Shown piece by piece: positions 23,403 to 32,669 of a DNA stretch of 64,000 nt. The translations under genes were made by a program, and so were the position numbers. Each line of letters starts with the position of its first letter. The stretch's first letter is position 1. This DNA comes from an uncultured bacterium (GTDB lineage: Bacteria > Cyanobacteriota > Vampirovibrionia > Gastranaerophilales > Gastranaerophilaceae): contig CADCKD010000014.1 in NCBI GenBank assembly GCA_902801985.1, forward strand, positions 45,525-109,524, given 5' to 3'. A model generated the notes under the pieces. The model saw nothing but the letters and a program-made list of their open reading frames with translations. It did no database searches and was not told the origin of the DNA.

Positions 23403-24293
23403 TTATACTGTAATTTTTTGTTCCGTTGAATCTATAATTTCTTGTACATATTTATAATATGAACTTTTATTTTCAAAAGGTTTGATATTTTCTCTAAGCT
23501 GCTGCGGCGAGATAAATCCTTTGTGTAATGCGATTTCTTCTATACACGCAATTTGTTCTCCTTTATTGCGCTCTATTGCGGAAACAAAATTGCTGGCTTC
23601 AAGCATAGCATCTTGTGTGCCGGCGTCAAGCCATGAAAATCCGCGCCCTAAGATTTCTACATTTAATTTCCCCTTTTCAAGGTAAATTTTATTCAAATCG
23701 GTTATCTCAAGTTCTCCTCTTGCAGATAGGTGAAGTGTTTTTGCATATTCACAAACATGTTTATCGTAAAAATATAATCCTGTTACTGCATAATTTGATT
23801 TTGGCTTTTGCGGTTTTTCTTCTAAGGAAATTGCCTTGCCGTTTTTATCAAATTCTACCACACCGAATCTTTCCGGGTCATGAACCCTATATCCGAATAC
23901 GGTTGCACCTTGATTGTTTTCAATAGCATGTTTCATAAGAGATGAAAAACCGAAACCGTGGAAAATGTTATCTCCAAGAATTAGAGCAATATCTTCTCCG
24001 CCGATAAAATCTTCTCCTATTAATAGTGCATCGGCGATGCCTTTTTGGACATATTGAATTTTATACTCAATATTCATTCCAATTTGAGAGCCGTCGCCAA
24101 GGAGCTTTTTAAAGTTATCTATATCTGTTTTGCTTGTTATAATTAAAACATCTCTAATCCCTGCGAGCATTAGTGTCGACAAAGGATAATATATCATTGG
24201 CTTATCATATATTGGTAATAAAATCTTTGATATTGGTTGTGATGCCGGATATAGTCTTGTTCCTGCTCCTGCAGCAAGTATAATTCCTTTCAT
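23403..24293 (-). CDS. rmlA: Glucose-1-phosphate thymidylyltransferase
   Basis: 296 residues, family-typical length. It makes dTDP-glucose, the precursor of dTDP-rhamnose and other deoxysugars of surface polysaccharides. The N-terminal GAGTRLYP (residues 9-16) with SKILLPIYDKPMIYYPLS is the RmlA signature. LGDNIFHG (metal-binding Asp), VVEFDKNGKAISLEEKP (thymidine-sugar pocket) and YFYDKHV follow in the correct order. It is 3 nt downstream of the MsbA-like exporter and so probably cotranscribed with it. rmlB, rmlC and rmlD are not in the window. Confidence 0.94.
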   Translation of the reverse strand: MKGIILAAGAGTRLYPASQPISKILLPIYDKPMIYYPLSTLMLAGIRDVLIITSKTDIDNFKKLLGDGSQIGMNIEYKIQYVQKGIADALLIGEDFIGGEDIALILGDNIFHGFGFSSLMKHAIENNQGATVFGYRVHDPERFGVVEFDKNGKAISLEEKPQKPKSNYAVTGLYFYDKHVCEYAKTLHLSARGELEITDLNKIYLEKGKLNVEILGRGFSWLDAGTQDAMLEASNFVSAIERNKGEQIACIEEIALHKGFISPQQLRENIKPFENKSSYYKYVQEIIDSTEQKITV

Positions 24294-24296
24294 TTC

Positions 24297-26141
24297 CTAT
24301 AAAGCTCCTATTGTTGATTCTTCTTCAGTATCTTGTTTTTTGAATTGCATTTCGTATAAAGTTTTGTATTCCCCTTCAGGAATGGACATAAGTTCTTCGT
24401 GCGTTCCAAGCTCTACAAGTTCTCCTTCATTTATAACTGCAATTCTGTTTGCATTTTTAATTGTAGATAATCTGTGGGCAATAATAAAGACGGTTCTATT
24501 TTTCATCAAGTTATCCATTGCTTTTTGAACAATCGCTTCCGATTCGTTATCAAGAGCGGATGTTGCTTCGTCAAGTATAACAATTGGAGCATTTCTAAGC
24601 ATTGCTCTTGCTATTGCGACACGTTGTCTTTGACCTCCGGATAGTGTTAATCCTCTTTCTCCAAGCATAGATTCTAAACCATCAGGTAAATCCGCAATCA
24701 TTTCTTGTAAGTGTGCAGATTCTATTGCCTGTCTAAGTTCTTGCTCAGATGCAGACGGATTACCCATCATAATATTTTCTCTAATTGTTCCTGAGAATAA
24801 GAAATTATCTTGGAATACCATTGAAATATTTTGCCTTAATGATTCTATTGTATATTCTCTTATATCTGTTCCATCAAACTTTATTGCACCAGACTTTATG
24901 TCATAAAATCTTGGCAGAAGGTTAACAAGAGTAGATTTTCCCCCGCCGGAATTACCAACGATAGCAAGAGTTTCATTCTTTTTAACTTCTAAATTTAGGT
25001 TCTTTAAAACAGGATGATTCGGAATATATTCAAATTCTACATTTTCAAATTTTATAGATTCATTCAGGCCTTTAAGTTCTCTGGCATTAGGAGAGTCTTT
25101 AATCTCCGGTTCTAAATCAAATAATTCAAATATACGTCCCATCGCTACAAAGATATTTTGGATACCTGTAAGTGTGTTTCCTAAAGTTTTAACAGGTTTA
25201 TATAAAAGTAATAAAGATGTTACAAACGACGCAAAACTTCCTGCTGTCATTTGGCCTGAATTAATTAAGTATGTCCCGACCCCGAGTACTGTTGCTATCC
25301 CAAAAGAAGCAATCAAATACATTAAAGGTGACATCCAACCGGATCTTTTATATAATGACATTCCGACATTGTATGATTCCCAAGTTTGGTCCTTAAAATA
25401 TTTATTTTGTCTTTCTTGAAGACCATATGCGGCCATAACCTTGTTGCCATTGTATGTTTCGTTAATATTCGTTGTAATATTACCGCCTATTACCATGTTT
25501 TTGTTTGATGCTGCTTTAATTCTTTTTCTAATCAATGCAACCGGTAAAAATGCAACACAGAGTACTACAACACCTATTATTGCAAGTTTCCATGAACTGT
25601 ATAACATTACGGCAATCAGACCTAATGCCCCAAATAAACTTGTAGTAATAGTTTTGATATTGTCAACGATACCTGCGGAAGCTGTTCCGGGGTCTCCCAT
25701 ATATCTTGAAATTATTATACCTGATGAATTTTCATCAAAAAATTGAGGGTGCATGTGTATTAATCGTTCAAATAAGTCAAATTTCACATCATTTGTTATA
25801 TGTGCGCTTGTCCAACTTGAAAGATAACCGTTTGTGTATCTTAAAACTCCTTGTATTGCCGCAAATAAGATTACACCGATTGGTAATATTACAGCCATTT
25901 GGACGCTTGTTATTACAAATGGGTGATTTAGTAAAGAAAATTCAAATGATTTTCCTCCTATTACGTAATCCATGTACGGTTTTAGCGCGAATGCCGTAAC
26001 ACCGTCCAGCAAGCCCAACGGAATTGCAACTAAAAATCCTAAGATTATTCTAAACATGTATGGCTTTATATATGGCCATATTCTTGATAATAACCATCCG
26101 TATTTAAATGAGTTTTGAGCTGTAGTAGCGCTTAATTTCAT
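24297..26141 (-). CDS. ABC exporter, MsbA-like fused permease-ATPase
   Basis: 614 residues. An N-terminal six-helix membrane domain (about 30-320) is fused to an ABC ATPase: Walker A GNSGGGKS (396-403), Q-loop VFQDN, signature LSGGQ (500-504), Walker B IVILDE (520-525) and the switch His in IIAHRLSTIKNA. Such half-transporters work as homodimers and flip lipids, lipid A-core or drugs across the inner membrane. The neighbours rmlA and csaB favour an envelope glycolipid substrate, but multidrug export cannot be excluded. Its ATG at 26141 is 78 nt from csaB. Confidence 0.85.
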   Translation of the reverse strand: MKLSATTAQNSFKYGWLLSRIWPYIKPYMFRIILGFLVAIPLGLLDGVTAFALKPYMDYVIGGKSFEFSLLNHPFVITSVQMAVILPIGVILFAAIQGVLRYTNGYLSSWTSAHITNDVKFDLFERLIHMHPQFFDENSSGIIISRYMGDPGTASAGIVDNIKTITTSLFGALGLIAVMLYSSWKLAIIGVVVLCVAFLPVALIRKRIKAASNKNMVIGGNITTNINETYNGNKVMAAYGLQERQNKYFKDQTWESYNVGMSLYKRSGWMSPLMYLIASFGIATVLGVGTYLINSGQMTAGSFASFVTSLLLLYKPVKTLGNTLTGIQNIFVAMGRIFELFDLEPEIKDSPNARELKGLNESIKFENVEFEYIPNHPVLKNLNLEVKKNETLAIVGNSGGGKSTLVNLLPRFYDIKSGAIKFDGTDIREYTIESLRQNISMVFQDNFLFSGTIRENIMMGNPSASEQELRQAIESAHLQEMIADLPDGLESMLGERGLTLSGGQRQRVAIARAMLRNAPIVILDEATSALDNESEAIVQKAMDNLMKNRTVFIIAHRLSTIKNANRIAVINEGELVELGTHEELMSIPEGEYKTLYEMQFKKQDTEEESTIGAL

Positions 26142-26219
26142 AGTATCCCCTTTTGATAATGTGTATGTATATAAATTATATTATAAATATTCTTTTATTG
26201 CTCTGTATTAATCTTATTT

Positions 26220-27245
26220 TTACATTTCTTTGTTTGTTATTTCTTCAAAGTGTGTCCAATCAAATACTTTTTTCTTTGCTTTTTTAGTTATAGCCTCGCT
26301 ATTTTCGCTTTTTAGTTCTGCGATAGCATCTTTTATTTCAGTATTAAAGTTTAGTATCGGCAAGCCGAATTCTTTTGCTATTTTTTCAACTTTAATGTCA
26401 TAATTTATCGCAAGAATTTTAGTTTTTGTTAATAAGCCTATGATAATTGCATGAAATCTCATTGCTATCATGTATTCTGCTTGAGAAATTCTTTCTATTA
26501 TTTGGCTGTTTGTTAAGCCTTGAAAGATTTCTGTTTTGATATCAGGGTTCAACATTTTAATATTTTTTTCAAATTCTTTGCATATTTCAAGGTCTATTTC
26601 ATCTTGAAAAGAATAAATTTCGATTTTGTAGTCTTTAAATTCTATGTTTATTTGATGGGCAAGTCTGTCAATAAAATCTGCCGTTATACCCTTGCAGTTT
26701 CTTAGTTGGACCGCAACGGTTTTAGTTTTATTCTCAATGCCCGGAATATTTATGGAAAATATCGGGTCACATAATAAATCAGCTTTTATGCCGCTATTTG
26801 TAAGTAGTTTGTAACTGTTTTTATCTCGAACACTCACATATTTGCAATGTTTTATAAATTGAAGTGCAATAAATCTTGATATTGGGTTTTGAATTGGTCC
26901 TATGCCTTGTGCAAATATAATTACAGTTTTATTAAACAGTAATCCTATAAAGATGATAAATAAGTAATAATATAGACTTTTAGCGCTCGTAACATCCTGT
27001 AATAAGCTGCCGCCGCCTGAGATTACAATGTCGGAATTAAAAATTGTTCTAATGATTTCTTTTATGTTGAATGTGTAGATGCTGTTTATTTCTTTGTATT
27101 GTGACATTGTATATTCAGGATTAGACGAAATTACTGTTATATTGTGATTATCATTTTGTAATTTTTTAACAAGAACATCCAAAATTGCTTCGTCCCCGAA
27201 GTTTTTAAATCCAAAATATCCTGATAATACGCACTTTTTACTCAT
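26220..27245 (-). CDS. csaB: CsaB-type polysaccharide pyruvyl transferase
   Basis: 341 residues. The N-terminal GYFGFKNFGDEAILDVLV (about 9-26) and the mid-protein GGGSLLQD, FAQGIGPI and VSVRDKNS motifs identify the pyruvyl transferase family, a GT-B-like fold. CsaB uses phosphoenolpyruvate to put ketal-linked pyruvate on a secondary cell-wall polymer, which in many bacteria is the anchor for SLH-domain outer or S-layer proteins. C-terminal AMRFHAIIIGLL matches the family. Start and the kdgK stop overlap as TAATG, so it is in one operon with kdgK and eda. SLH proteins are not in this window. Confidence 0.87.
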   Translation of the reverse strand: MSKKCVLSGYFGFKNFGDEAILDVLVKKLQNDNHNITVISSNPEYTMSQYKEINSIYTFNIKEIIRTIFNSDIVISGGGSLLQDVTSAKSLYYYLFIIFIGLLFNKTVIIFAQGIGPIQNPISRFIALQFIKHCKYVSVRDKNSYKLLTNSGIKADLLCDPIFSINIPGIENKTKTVAVQLRNCKGITADFIDRLAHQINIEFKDYKIEIYSFQDEIDLEICKEFEKNIKMLNPDIKTEIFQGLTNSQIIERISQAEYMIAMRFHAIIIGLLTKTKILAINYDIKVEKIAKEFGLPILNFNTEIKDAIAELKSENSEAITKKAKKKVFDWTHFEEITNKEM

Positions 27246-28192
27246 TATACGGCCTCAGATTTATATATATTATAAACTTCATCGTAGTGTGGAATGGATT
27301 TTATTGCTCCAATCCCTTGAGCTTGTAACCCCGCATCAATAGAGGCGATTTTAGCTGCTTCTGTCGCATTGTATCCATTTGCCGTGGCATGCAAGAATGC
27401 ACCGTTGAATGCATCCCCTGATGAGGTTGTATCTACAATATTTTGAGTATAAAATTTGATAAATGTAATATTATTGTTGTTGCTTACATAATATCCGTTA
27501 TTTGAGCCTGATTTTATTATTACGGTACTAATTCCCATATCATTGAGGTGTTTCATGATGTTTTCAAGCGAATCGATACTAAATATGCTTTTGGTATCAT
27601 ATTTTTCGCTTAAAAACAATATATCCGTATAAGGTGCAATTTCATTAAAATATTCTTTTGCATCTTCAGGGTTGCTGATAAGAGAGGAATAATTAGGGTC
27701 GTATGAAGTCGTAACTCCGTTTTCTCTTGCAATTTTGAATGCGTGTCGCACTGCTTCATTGGAAGACATTGATAATGATTGCGTTACACCTGAAGCGTAT
27801 ATTATTTTTGAAGATTTTATGTATTCTTCGTTGATATCTTGAATTGATAATTGAGATGGTGCTATTTTTTTGCGGTAGTGAGTGAATTCTTTTTCATGCA
27901 CGGAAGATCTTGATACAATGTATATTCCGTTTTGATAATCAACTGTTCTTACATAATCGATGTTTAGTCCTTCGTTTTCCCAGCTTGTTAATAAATAATC
28001 TTTAAACGGGTCATTACCTACGCATGTTATAAAACCTACCGAAGAATTCAATCTTCTTGCCGCTACTGCAGTTACTAATGAATCCCCTCCGTAGTATTTG
28101 TGCAAACATTCAGAATCCTTTAATTTCTGATTGGTAGAAAACTCTATAAGACTTTCTCCGATTGTAATTAGGTCGTATTTCTTGTCCGGCAT
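27245..28192 (-). CDS. kdgK: PfkB-family sugar kinase, probable 2-keto-3-deoxygluconate kinase
   Basis: 315 residues of the ribokinase/PfkB fold. It starts with YDLITIGESLIEFS, has the YYGGDSLVTAVAARRL sugar-binding stretch, and near the C-terminus DTTSSGDAFNGAFL, with the catalytic Asp in the anion-hole motif GDAF. Family members phosphorylate various sugars; the immediately downstream-read partner eda (KDPG aldolase) argues strongly for 2-keto-3-deoxygluconate as substrate. eda ends 3 nt upstream of this start. Together they take KDG, for example from uronates, to pyruvate and glyceraldehyde-3-phosphate. Confidence 0.83.
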   Translation of the reverse strand: MPDKKYDLITIGESLIEFSTNQKLKDSECLHKYYGGDSLVTAVAARRLNSSVGFITCVGNDPFKDYLLTSWENEGLNIDYVRTVDYQNGIYIVSRSSVHEKEFTHYRKKIAPSQLSIQDINEEYIKSSKIIYASGVTQSLSMSSNEAVRHAFKIARENGVTTSYDPNYSSLISNPEDAKEYFNEIAPYTDILFLSEKYDTKSIFSIDSLENIMKHLNDMGISTVIIKSGSNNGYYVSNNNNITFIKFYTQNIVDTTSSGDAFNGAFLHATANGYNATEAAKIASIDAGLQAQGIGAIKSIPHYDEVYNIYKSEAV

Positions 28193-28195
28193 AAT

Positions 28196-28804
28196 CTACC
28201 TCAAACTCTCTAACAGTTTTTTCGTGCGATTAGTAATTTCTGAGTATGAAGACGCATTAGCTGTCAGATGTCTGCCTATTCCTACCGCAACAGCCCCTGC
28301 GTCAATATATTGTTTTACTTCTTCAAGTTTTACATCTCCTTGCGGAATTATATTCAAAAATGGCATGGGTCTGAGCATGTTTTCAATATATTCAACTCCG
28401 CCAAGAGCAGTCGCAGGATATACTTTTACTAATGGTATTCTTGCTTTCCATGCTTCGTATGCTTCATTTGCTGTTGAAGTTCCGGCAATTAGCGGCAATT
28501 GTCTGTCTTTTGATATTTTTACCAAATTCATTTGGAATATAGGTGAAGATAGAATCTTTGCGCCGCAATTTATTGCTGTTTCAGCTTGAATTGTTGTTAT
28601 AATTCCTCCTGCACATATTATAGCTTCTTTTGAGAGCGCTTCAATTGTGTTGAATACTTTGGGGTTCTCAACTGTAATTTCTACTATATCAAGTCCGCCG
28701 TCAATAATTGCTTTTGCAATATCTGCAGCTGTTTGCGGATCTTGGTTTCTAATAATCGGAAACACTTTGTTTTGTGATAGTTTTTTTATTAAGTTAATAT
28801 TCAT
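28196..28804 (-). CDS. eda: 2-keto-3-deoxy-6-phosphogluconate aldolase
   Basis: 202-residue trimeric class I aldolase. It has the conserved Glu in IVEITVENP, GAGTV-like CAGGIITT, the Schiff-base Lys in LVKVYPATALGG, and PFLNIIPQGDV. It splits KDPG to pyruvate and glyceraldehyde-3-phosphate, and may also act on 4-hydroxy-2-oxoglutarate. First gene of the eda-kdgK-csaB operon, divergent from the adenylate cyclase. No 6-phosphogluconate dehydratase (edd) is present in the window, so a uronate or KDG route is more likely than a full Entner-Doudoroff pathway. Confidence 0.92.
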   Translation of the reverse strand: MNINLIKKLSQNKVFPIIRNQDPQTAADIAKAIIDGGLDIVEITVENPKVFNTIEALSKEAIICAGGIITTIQAETAINCGAKILSSPIFQMNLVKISKDRQLPLIAGTSTANEAYEAWKARIPLVKVYPATALGGVEYIENMLRPMPFLNIIPQGDVKLEEVKQYIDAGAVAVGIGRHLTANASSYSEITNRTKKLLESLR

Positions 28805-28867
28805 AATTTTACCTTTTTTGGAATTTATTATATCATAAATTAATAATTTGGCAGGGAGAGATATTTT

Positions 28868-30826
28868 ATGAAAAATTTACAGAATAAGTTATTTTATTTT
28901 AAATCTTTTCTGTTTTATATAGTTTTAATTCTTATAACGTTGTTTTTTTCGTCAATATTGATTGAAGAATATGCGAACAGTTTTTTAATATCGTTTTTTG
29001 CCTCCAGAAAGCCTATATCAAGTGATATTATGGAAGTCGTTGTTGATGATTACTCCATTCAGAAGTATAAATGGGAAAAAGATACGTATGCGGATTTGTT
29101 GAATTATTTTTCAACGTATACGCAAGCGAAAGTCATAGGATTTGACTTTACACCTACAACTTTTGGAACTGAAGTTTCCGAATCGGAAAAGAAATTTATT
29201 TCACAAGTAAATAAAATGGATAATTTGGTTTTCGGTTTTGCCCCTGAACGTGTAATTAATGATGAAGATGAGGAACTTTTAAAAGATTTTAAAAAACATT
29301 CATTAAATATTGATTTACAAACTGATATTCGTCCTTCATATTTTAATGGGATAAAAAGTGCGTCTTCAGCCTTGCGTGATGCTACAAAGAATTACGGTTC
29401 TGTTCGTGTGGATCAGACTTCAAGCTCAGGGACGCTGATTGATATTCCAAATATTGTTCAAATAAAGGATAATTATTATCCGTCGCTTGGTTTTAAAATG
29501 TACTTGCTTGCAAATAGTACGAATGATGTTGTTTTAGGACCAAATTATTTATATGTTCCGAAGACAAATTTAAAACTGAAATACATATGGAGCGGCGGTT
29601 CGTTTTATAATTTTGTAAGATATTATAGGCAGGGAATTGACGGTTATACATACCCAATGATTCATGCTTCTCAGATAATTGATACTTATGCAATGCTAAA
29701 GGCAGGCATTACTCCTAAAAATCATCCTGAATTATATGATTATAAAAATGGGAAGCTCGTTGATCCCGCAATATTTAAAGACAAAGCAATATTTGTCGGA
29801 GCTAATATTACAGGTCCGTCACAGGATATTTTAAAAACTCCGATGTTAATACGCCATCCTGGTGTTGATATTCACGCAACAGTTTACAATAATTTAATGA
29901 GCGGTCATACTTTAGAGTTTATTGGTTTAGGGCTGGCATTTTTAATTTTTGTATTATTATGTGCCGCAACTTTTGCAATCATATTAAGAATGCACTTTAT
30001 TCAAGGTTTGATTTTAATTTTAGGTCTTGATATTTGCTATTTAATATGTGTATTTTTTGCGGCATCAAATGGATATTTGGTAAGTTATGCCACCCCTGTT
30101 ATGTGCCAATTTGTAACGGCTGTTTTTGCATATTCATTCAAATTTTTAACTGAAAGCCGTAATAAAGAAAAAATTAAAAATGCGATGGGTAAATATTTAT
30201 CTCAAGACATTATGAAAAATGTTGTGAAAAATATTGATGATTTGAAACTTGGCGGAAAAAGAGCCGTTGTTACTGTTCTTTTTTCTGATATAAGAGGTTT
30301 CACCAGCATGAGCGAGAAAATGAGCGCTGAAGAAGTATCTGCGATTTTGAATGAATATTTTGGTGAAATGGAACCGATTATTACCAAATATAACGGTGTT
30401 ATAAATAAGTTTATCGGTGATGCAATTATGGCTATATTCGGAGAGCCTATTCAAGATGATAATCACCCCCAAAATGCCGTAAAATGCGCTTATGAAATGT
30501 TAAAGCGTGTAGAATATCTTCGCGAAAAGTGGATATTTGAAGGTAAACCTAAATTTGACATCGGTATTGGCATCAACACCGGTGAAGTTTTTATTGGTAA
30601 TATTGGTACAGAAACAAGAATGGAATATACTGTGATTGGTGATACTGTAAACCTTGCAAGCAGGATTGAAGGCTACAACAAAGTATATAAAACAAATTTG
30701 CTTGTAAGTACCTCAACATATTCGTATATTTCTGAAATTGCTGATGTTATTAAGATTAAAGAAGTTCAAATCAGAGGCAAGGCTAAAAAAATGGATATAT
30801 ATGAAGTTTTGAGAATAAAAAGGTAA
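28868..30826 (+). CDS. CHASE2-domain class III adenylate cyclase
   Basis: 652 residues. One N-terminal transmembrane helix (about 12-30), an extracytoplasmic CHASE2 sensor (about 45-345), three transmembrane helices (about 350-425), then a cytoplasmic class III cyclase domain (about 450-650). The two metal-binding Asp are Asp474 (LFSDIRGFT) and Asp518 (FIGDAIMAIFG). The Lys in INKFIGD and the YTVIGDTVNLASRIE segment (Asp/Thr, then Asn and Arg of the transition state) point to ATP rather than GTP as substrate. It makes cAMP in response to an unknown external cue; no CRP-like receptor is in the window. An AGGGAGAG site precedes the ATG. Confidence 0.9.
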   Translation: MKNLQNKLFYFKSFLFYIVLILITLFFSSILIEEYANSFLISFFASRKPISSDIMEVVVDDYSIQKYKWEKDTYADLLNYFSTYTQAKVIGFDFTPTTFGTEVSESEKKFISQVNKMDNLVFGFAPERVINDEDEELLKDFKKHSLNIDLQTDIRPSYFNGIKSASSALRDATKNYGSVRVDQTSSSGTLIDIPNIVQIKDNYYPSLGFKMYLLANSTNDVVLGPNYLYVPKTNLKLKYIWSGGSFYNFVRYYRQGIDGYTYPMIHASQIIDTYAMLKAGITPKNHPELYDYKNGKLVDPAIFKDKAIFVGANITGPSQDILKTPMLIRHPGVDIHATVYNNLMSGHTLEFIGLGLAFLIFVLLCAATFAIILRMHFIQGLILILGLDICYLICVFFAASNGYLVSYATPVMCQFVTAVFAYSFKFLTESRNKEKIKNAMGKYLSQDIMKNVVKNIDDLKLGGKRAVVTVLFSDIRGFTSMSEKMSAEEVSAILNEYFGEMEPIITKYNGVINKFIGDAIMAIFGEPIQDDNHPQNAVKCAYEMLKRVEYLREKWIFEGKPKFDIGIGINTGEVFIGNIGTETRMEYTVIGDTVNLASRIEGYNKVYKTNLLVSTSTYSYISEIADVIKIKEVQIRGKAKKMDIYEVLRIKR

Positions 30827-30857
30827 AAAAAATCCTCCGGTAATGGAGGATTTTTTC
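30827..30857. terminator. Bidirectional terminator between the cyclase and yajQ genes
   Basis: AATCCTCC/GGAGGATT form an 8-bp stem with a GGTAAT loop, flanked by A-run and T-run, so it serves both converging genes. Confidence 0.9.
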
Positions 30858-31358
30858 TTATCTGTAATTCGTAAATTGCAGCGGATAATCGTATGCGTCA
30901 TCATTTTTTCTTAAAAGTTGTATAACTTCTTGTAGATCATCTTTACTTTTGCCGGAAACTCTGACTTGTTCCCCTTGAATTGAAGCCTGAACTTTAAGTT
31001 TTGAATTTTTGATATCAGCAACAATTTTTTTTGCTAAATCTTGTGTTAAACCTTTTCTTAACTTGAATACTTGTCTGACATTCCCTCCAAGTGCATTTTC
31101 TATTCCTTGCGGATCAAGTATTTTTAAACTGAGATTTCTTTTTGAAAATTTTGATTGAATGATGTCGACAATATTTCTTAGTTTCATTTCATCTTCTGTT
31201 GTTATAGTGATTGATTTGTCAGCGTCAAGATCTATTTGAGAATTTGAATTTTTAAAATCAAATCTTGATGTCAGTTCTCTGCGAACTTGGTCTACTGCGT
31301 TAACCATTTCTTGCCTGTCAAACTCAGATACAATATCAAAGCTGCAATCTTTTGCCAT
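30858..31358 (-). CDS. YajQ-family nucleotide-binding protein
   Basis: 166 residues, full length for the family. It starts MAKDCSFDIVSEFDRQEMVNAVDQ, has FDFKNSN, the LRKGLTQDLAKKIV segment, and ends VQASIQGEQVRVSGKSKDDLQEVIQLL. YajQ proteins have two ferredoxin-like domains; some bind cyclic di-GMP and alter transcription, others bind nucleic acids. It is cytosolic. AAGGAGGG 8 nt before the ATG is one of the strongest ribosome binding sites in the window, suggesting high expression. Confidence 0.92.
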   Translation of the reverse strand: MAKDCSFDIVSEFDRQEMVNAVDQVRRELTSRFDFKNSNSQIDLDADKSITITTEDEMKLRNIVDIIQSKFSKRNLSLKILDPQGIENALGGNVRQVFKLRKGLTQDLAKKIVADIKNSKLKVQASIQGEQVRVSGKSKDDLQEVIQLLRKNDDAYDYPLQFTNYR

Positions 31359-31400
31359 AATTAACCCTCCTTATTTTTTAATAATTATAATAGAAACTAA

Positions 31401-31434
31401 TGCAAAAAGAAAGGTAGGATTTTGTTCCTACCTA
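31401..31434 (-). terminator. Terminator of the gene at 31466-31840
   Basis: AGGTAGGA/TCCTACCT (31412-31433) form an 8-bp stem. Read on the minus strand it is followed by TTCTTTTT. Confidence 0.75.
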
Positions 31435-31465
31435 TTACACACTATCTATTTCTATTACGGGGAAA

Positions 31466-31840
31466 TTATTTTTTAAACTTTGCTTTTATCTTACTCCCTA
31501 TGTTTTTTCCTGTGTTAACGACTTTGCTGCCAAGTTTTTTTGCTAAGTCGACAATTTTTCCTGCGATTTTGCCGCTTTTTTTGTAGATAAATAACCCGCC
31601 AAGCGCTACCGCTCCAAGGAGTAATACTTTTGAAATAAAATTGCTTTCTCTTTGTGCTTTACTTGGTTTAAAAGTGTCTTTTGATGGCTGCCCCGGGTTG
31701 ATTTGTGTTCCGGATAAAGCAGGGGCTCCTGCATACGGTATATCTGTTGACATTGTAGGATACATTTGATTTATCATAGAGTACCCAATGTCTTCTACCA
31801 TTGCCGGATTTCTTAAATTGTACTGAATGCTTTGATCCAT
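31466..31840 (-). CDS. Small single-pass membrane protein, unknown
   Basis: 124 residues, not recognised. The first 65 residues are polar and Pro/Gln/Met-rich with no signal peptide. One transmembrane helix (KVLLLGAVALGGLFIYK, about 71-87) is followed by a strongly basic, Gly/Lys-rich tail (GSKVVNTGKNIGSKIKAKFKK) likely to lie against membrane or nucleic acid. It is monocistronic with its own terminator and lies divergent from the small gene at 31956. No function is proposed. Confidence 0.6.
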   Translation of the reverse strand: MDQSIQYNLRNPAMVEDIGYSMINQMYPTMSTDIPYAGAPALSGTQINPGQPSKDTFKPSKAQRESNFISKVLLLGAVALGGLFIYKKSGKIAGKIVDLAKKLGSKVVNTGKNIGSKIKAKFKK

Positions 31841-31955
31841 AAAATAACCTACATTAACCTTACATATATATAAAGTTTTTTAGAGGTAAAATATTTACTT
31901 TTTTGTTAAATTTTGCTTTAATATTCTTAACATAAGAAAAGAAAGAGAGTTTTAT

Positions 31956-32252
31956 ATGAATATGTTTAAACGTTGGTATGATGCGGATGCTGTTGTTTCA
32001 AAGGTAATAAATGACTTAGAGAAATCGAATGAAAAAGTTCAAATTGCATGCGCAGAATATATTATCGATTTAATGAAAGATGTTGAGCTAAAAGATTTGA
32101 CTTTGGATGATCAATTTAACTACATTATGCGCAGATGGTACGATAAAAATATTAAAGTATCTCATGCAATAGAATATTTGCGTCTTTGCCCTGATGATAT
32201 AAGACGTGAAACTGCATTAAAAGTCCAAAAATATTTAAAACAAATTTCTTAA
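31956..32252 (+). CDS. Small helical protein with an internal repeat, unknown
   Basis: 98 residues, mostly charged helix. Two similar halves are visible: RWYDADAVVSKVI (residues 6-18) and RWYDKNIKVSHAI (residues 59-71), each followed by a helical stretch ending in a Leu/Lys-rich segment. This is a short HEAT-like or four-helix arrangement. The upstream GAAAGAGAG is a fair ribosome binding site. It begins a run of same-strand genes continuing to the radical SAM gene. No function is known to me. Confidence 0.6.
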   Translation: MNMFKRWYDADAVVSKVINDLEKSNEKVQIACAEYIIDLMKDVELKDLTLDDQFNYIMRRWYDKNIKVSHAIEYLRLCPDDIRRETALKVQKYLKQIS

Positions 32253-32303
32253 CATATTAGACAAAACCTCAAATATGGTATTTAATTGTATTGGAGGGAT
32301 ATT

Positions 32304-32654
32304 TTGTCTGAAGAGATTAACAAAAACGTCATAGATTTGTTCTCCGGCAACAAAGATAAAAGTCGTTTATCTGCTGATGTGCAAAAAAAGATTCGTTTTT
32401 ATGCCGGTTTTAATTATGTTAAACGCAAAAAAGATGACAACGGCAATCCTTTGAGAAAAGATTATTTGTTAAAGTATGCTTCAAAATGTCATTATATGGT
32501 TTCTGTAATGAGAGAGATTGATGGTGAAACTGTGTTGTATACATACGATGTTCCAAATGATGATTTGTTTAAATTTATGAAGTCATTTGATGAAAATACT
32601 TTAGACGGAACAATAGTTGAAATCGACAAATATTTCCCGGATGAAATAGTGTAG
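32304..32654 (+). CDS. Small conserved-looking cytosolic protein, unknown
   Basis: 116 residues, not recognised. The start is taken as TTG 32304 because GGAGGG at 32293-32298 sits 5 nt before it; the upstream in-frame TTG (32286) would precede that site. The sequence (MSEEINKNVIDLFSG...) is hydrophilic with mixed alpha/beta character and no membrane segment or cysteine cluster. It ends 15 nt before the radical SAM gene and is probably in its operon. Confidence 0.6.
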   Translation: MSEEINKNVIDLFSGNKDKSRLSADVQKKIRFYAGFNYVKRKKDDNGNPLRKDYLLKYASKCHYMVSVMREIDGETVLYTYDVPNDDLFKFMKSFDENTLDGTIVEIDKYFPDEIV

Positions 32655-32669
32655 TTTGAAAGTTTGAAA

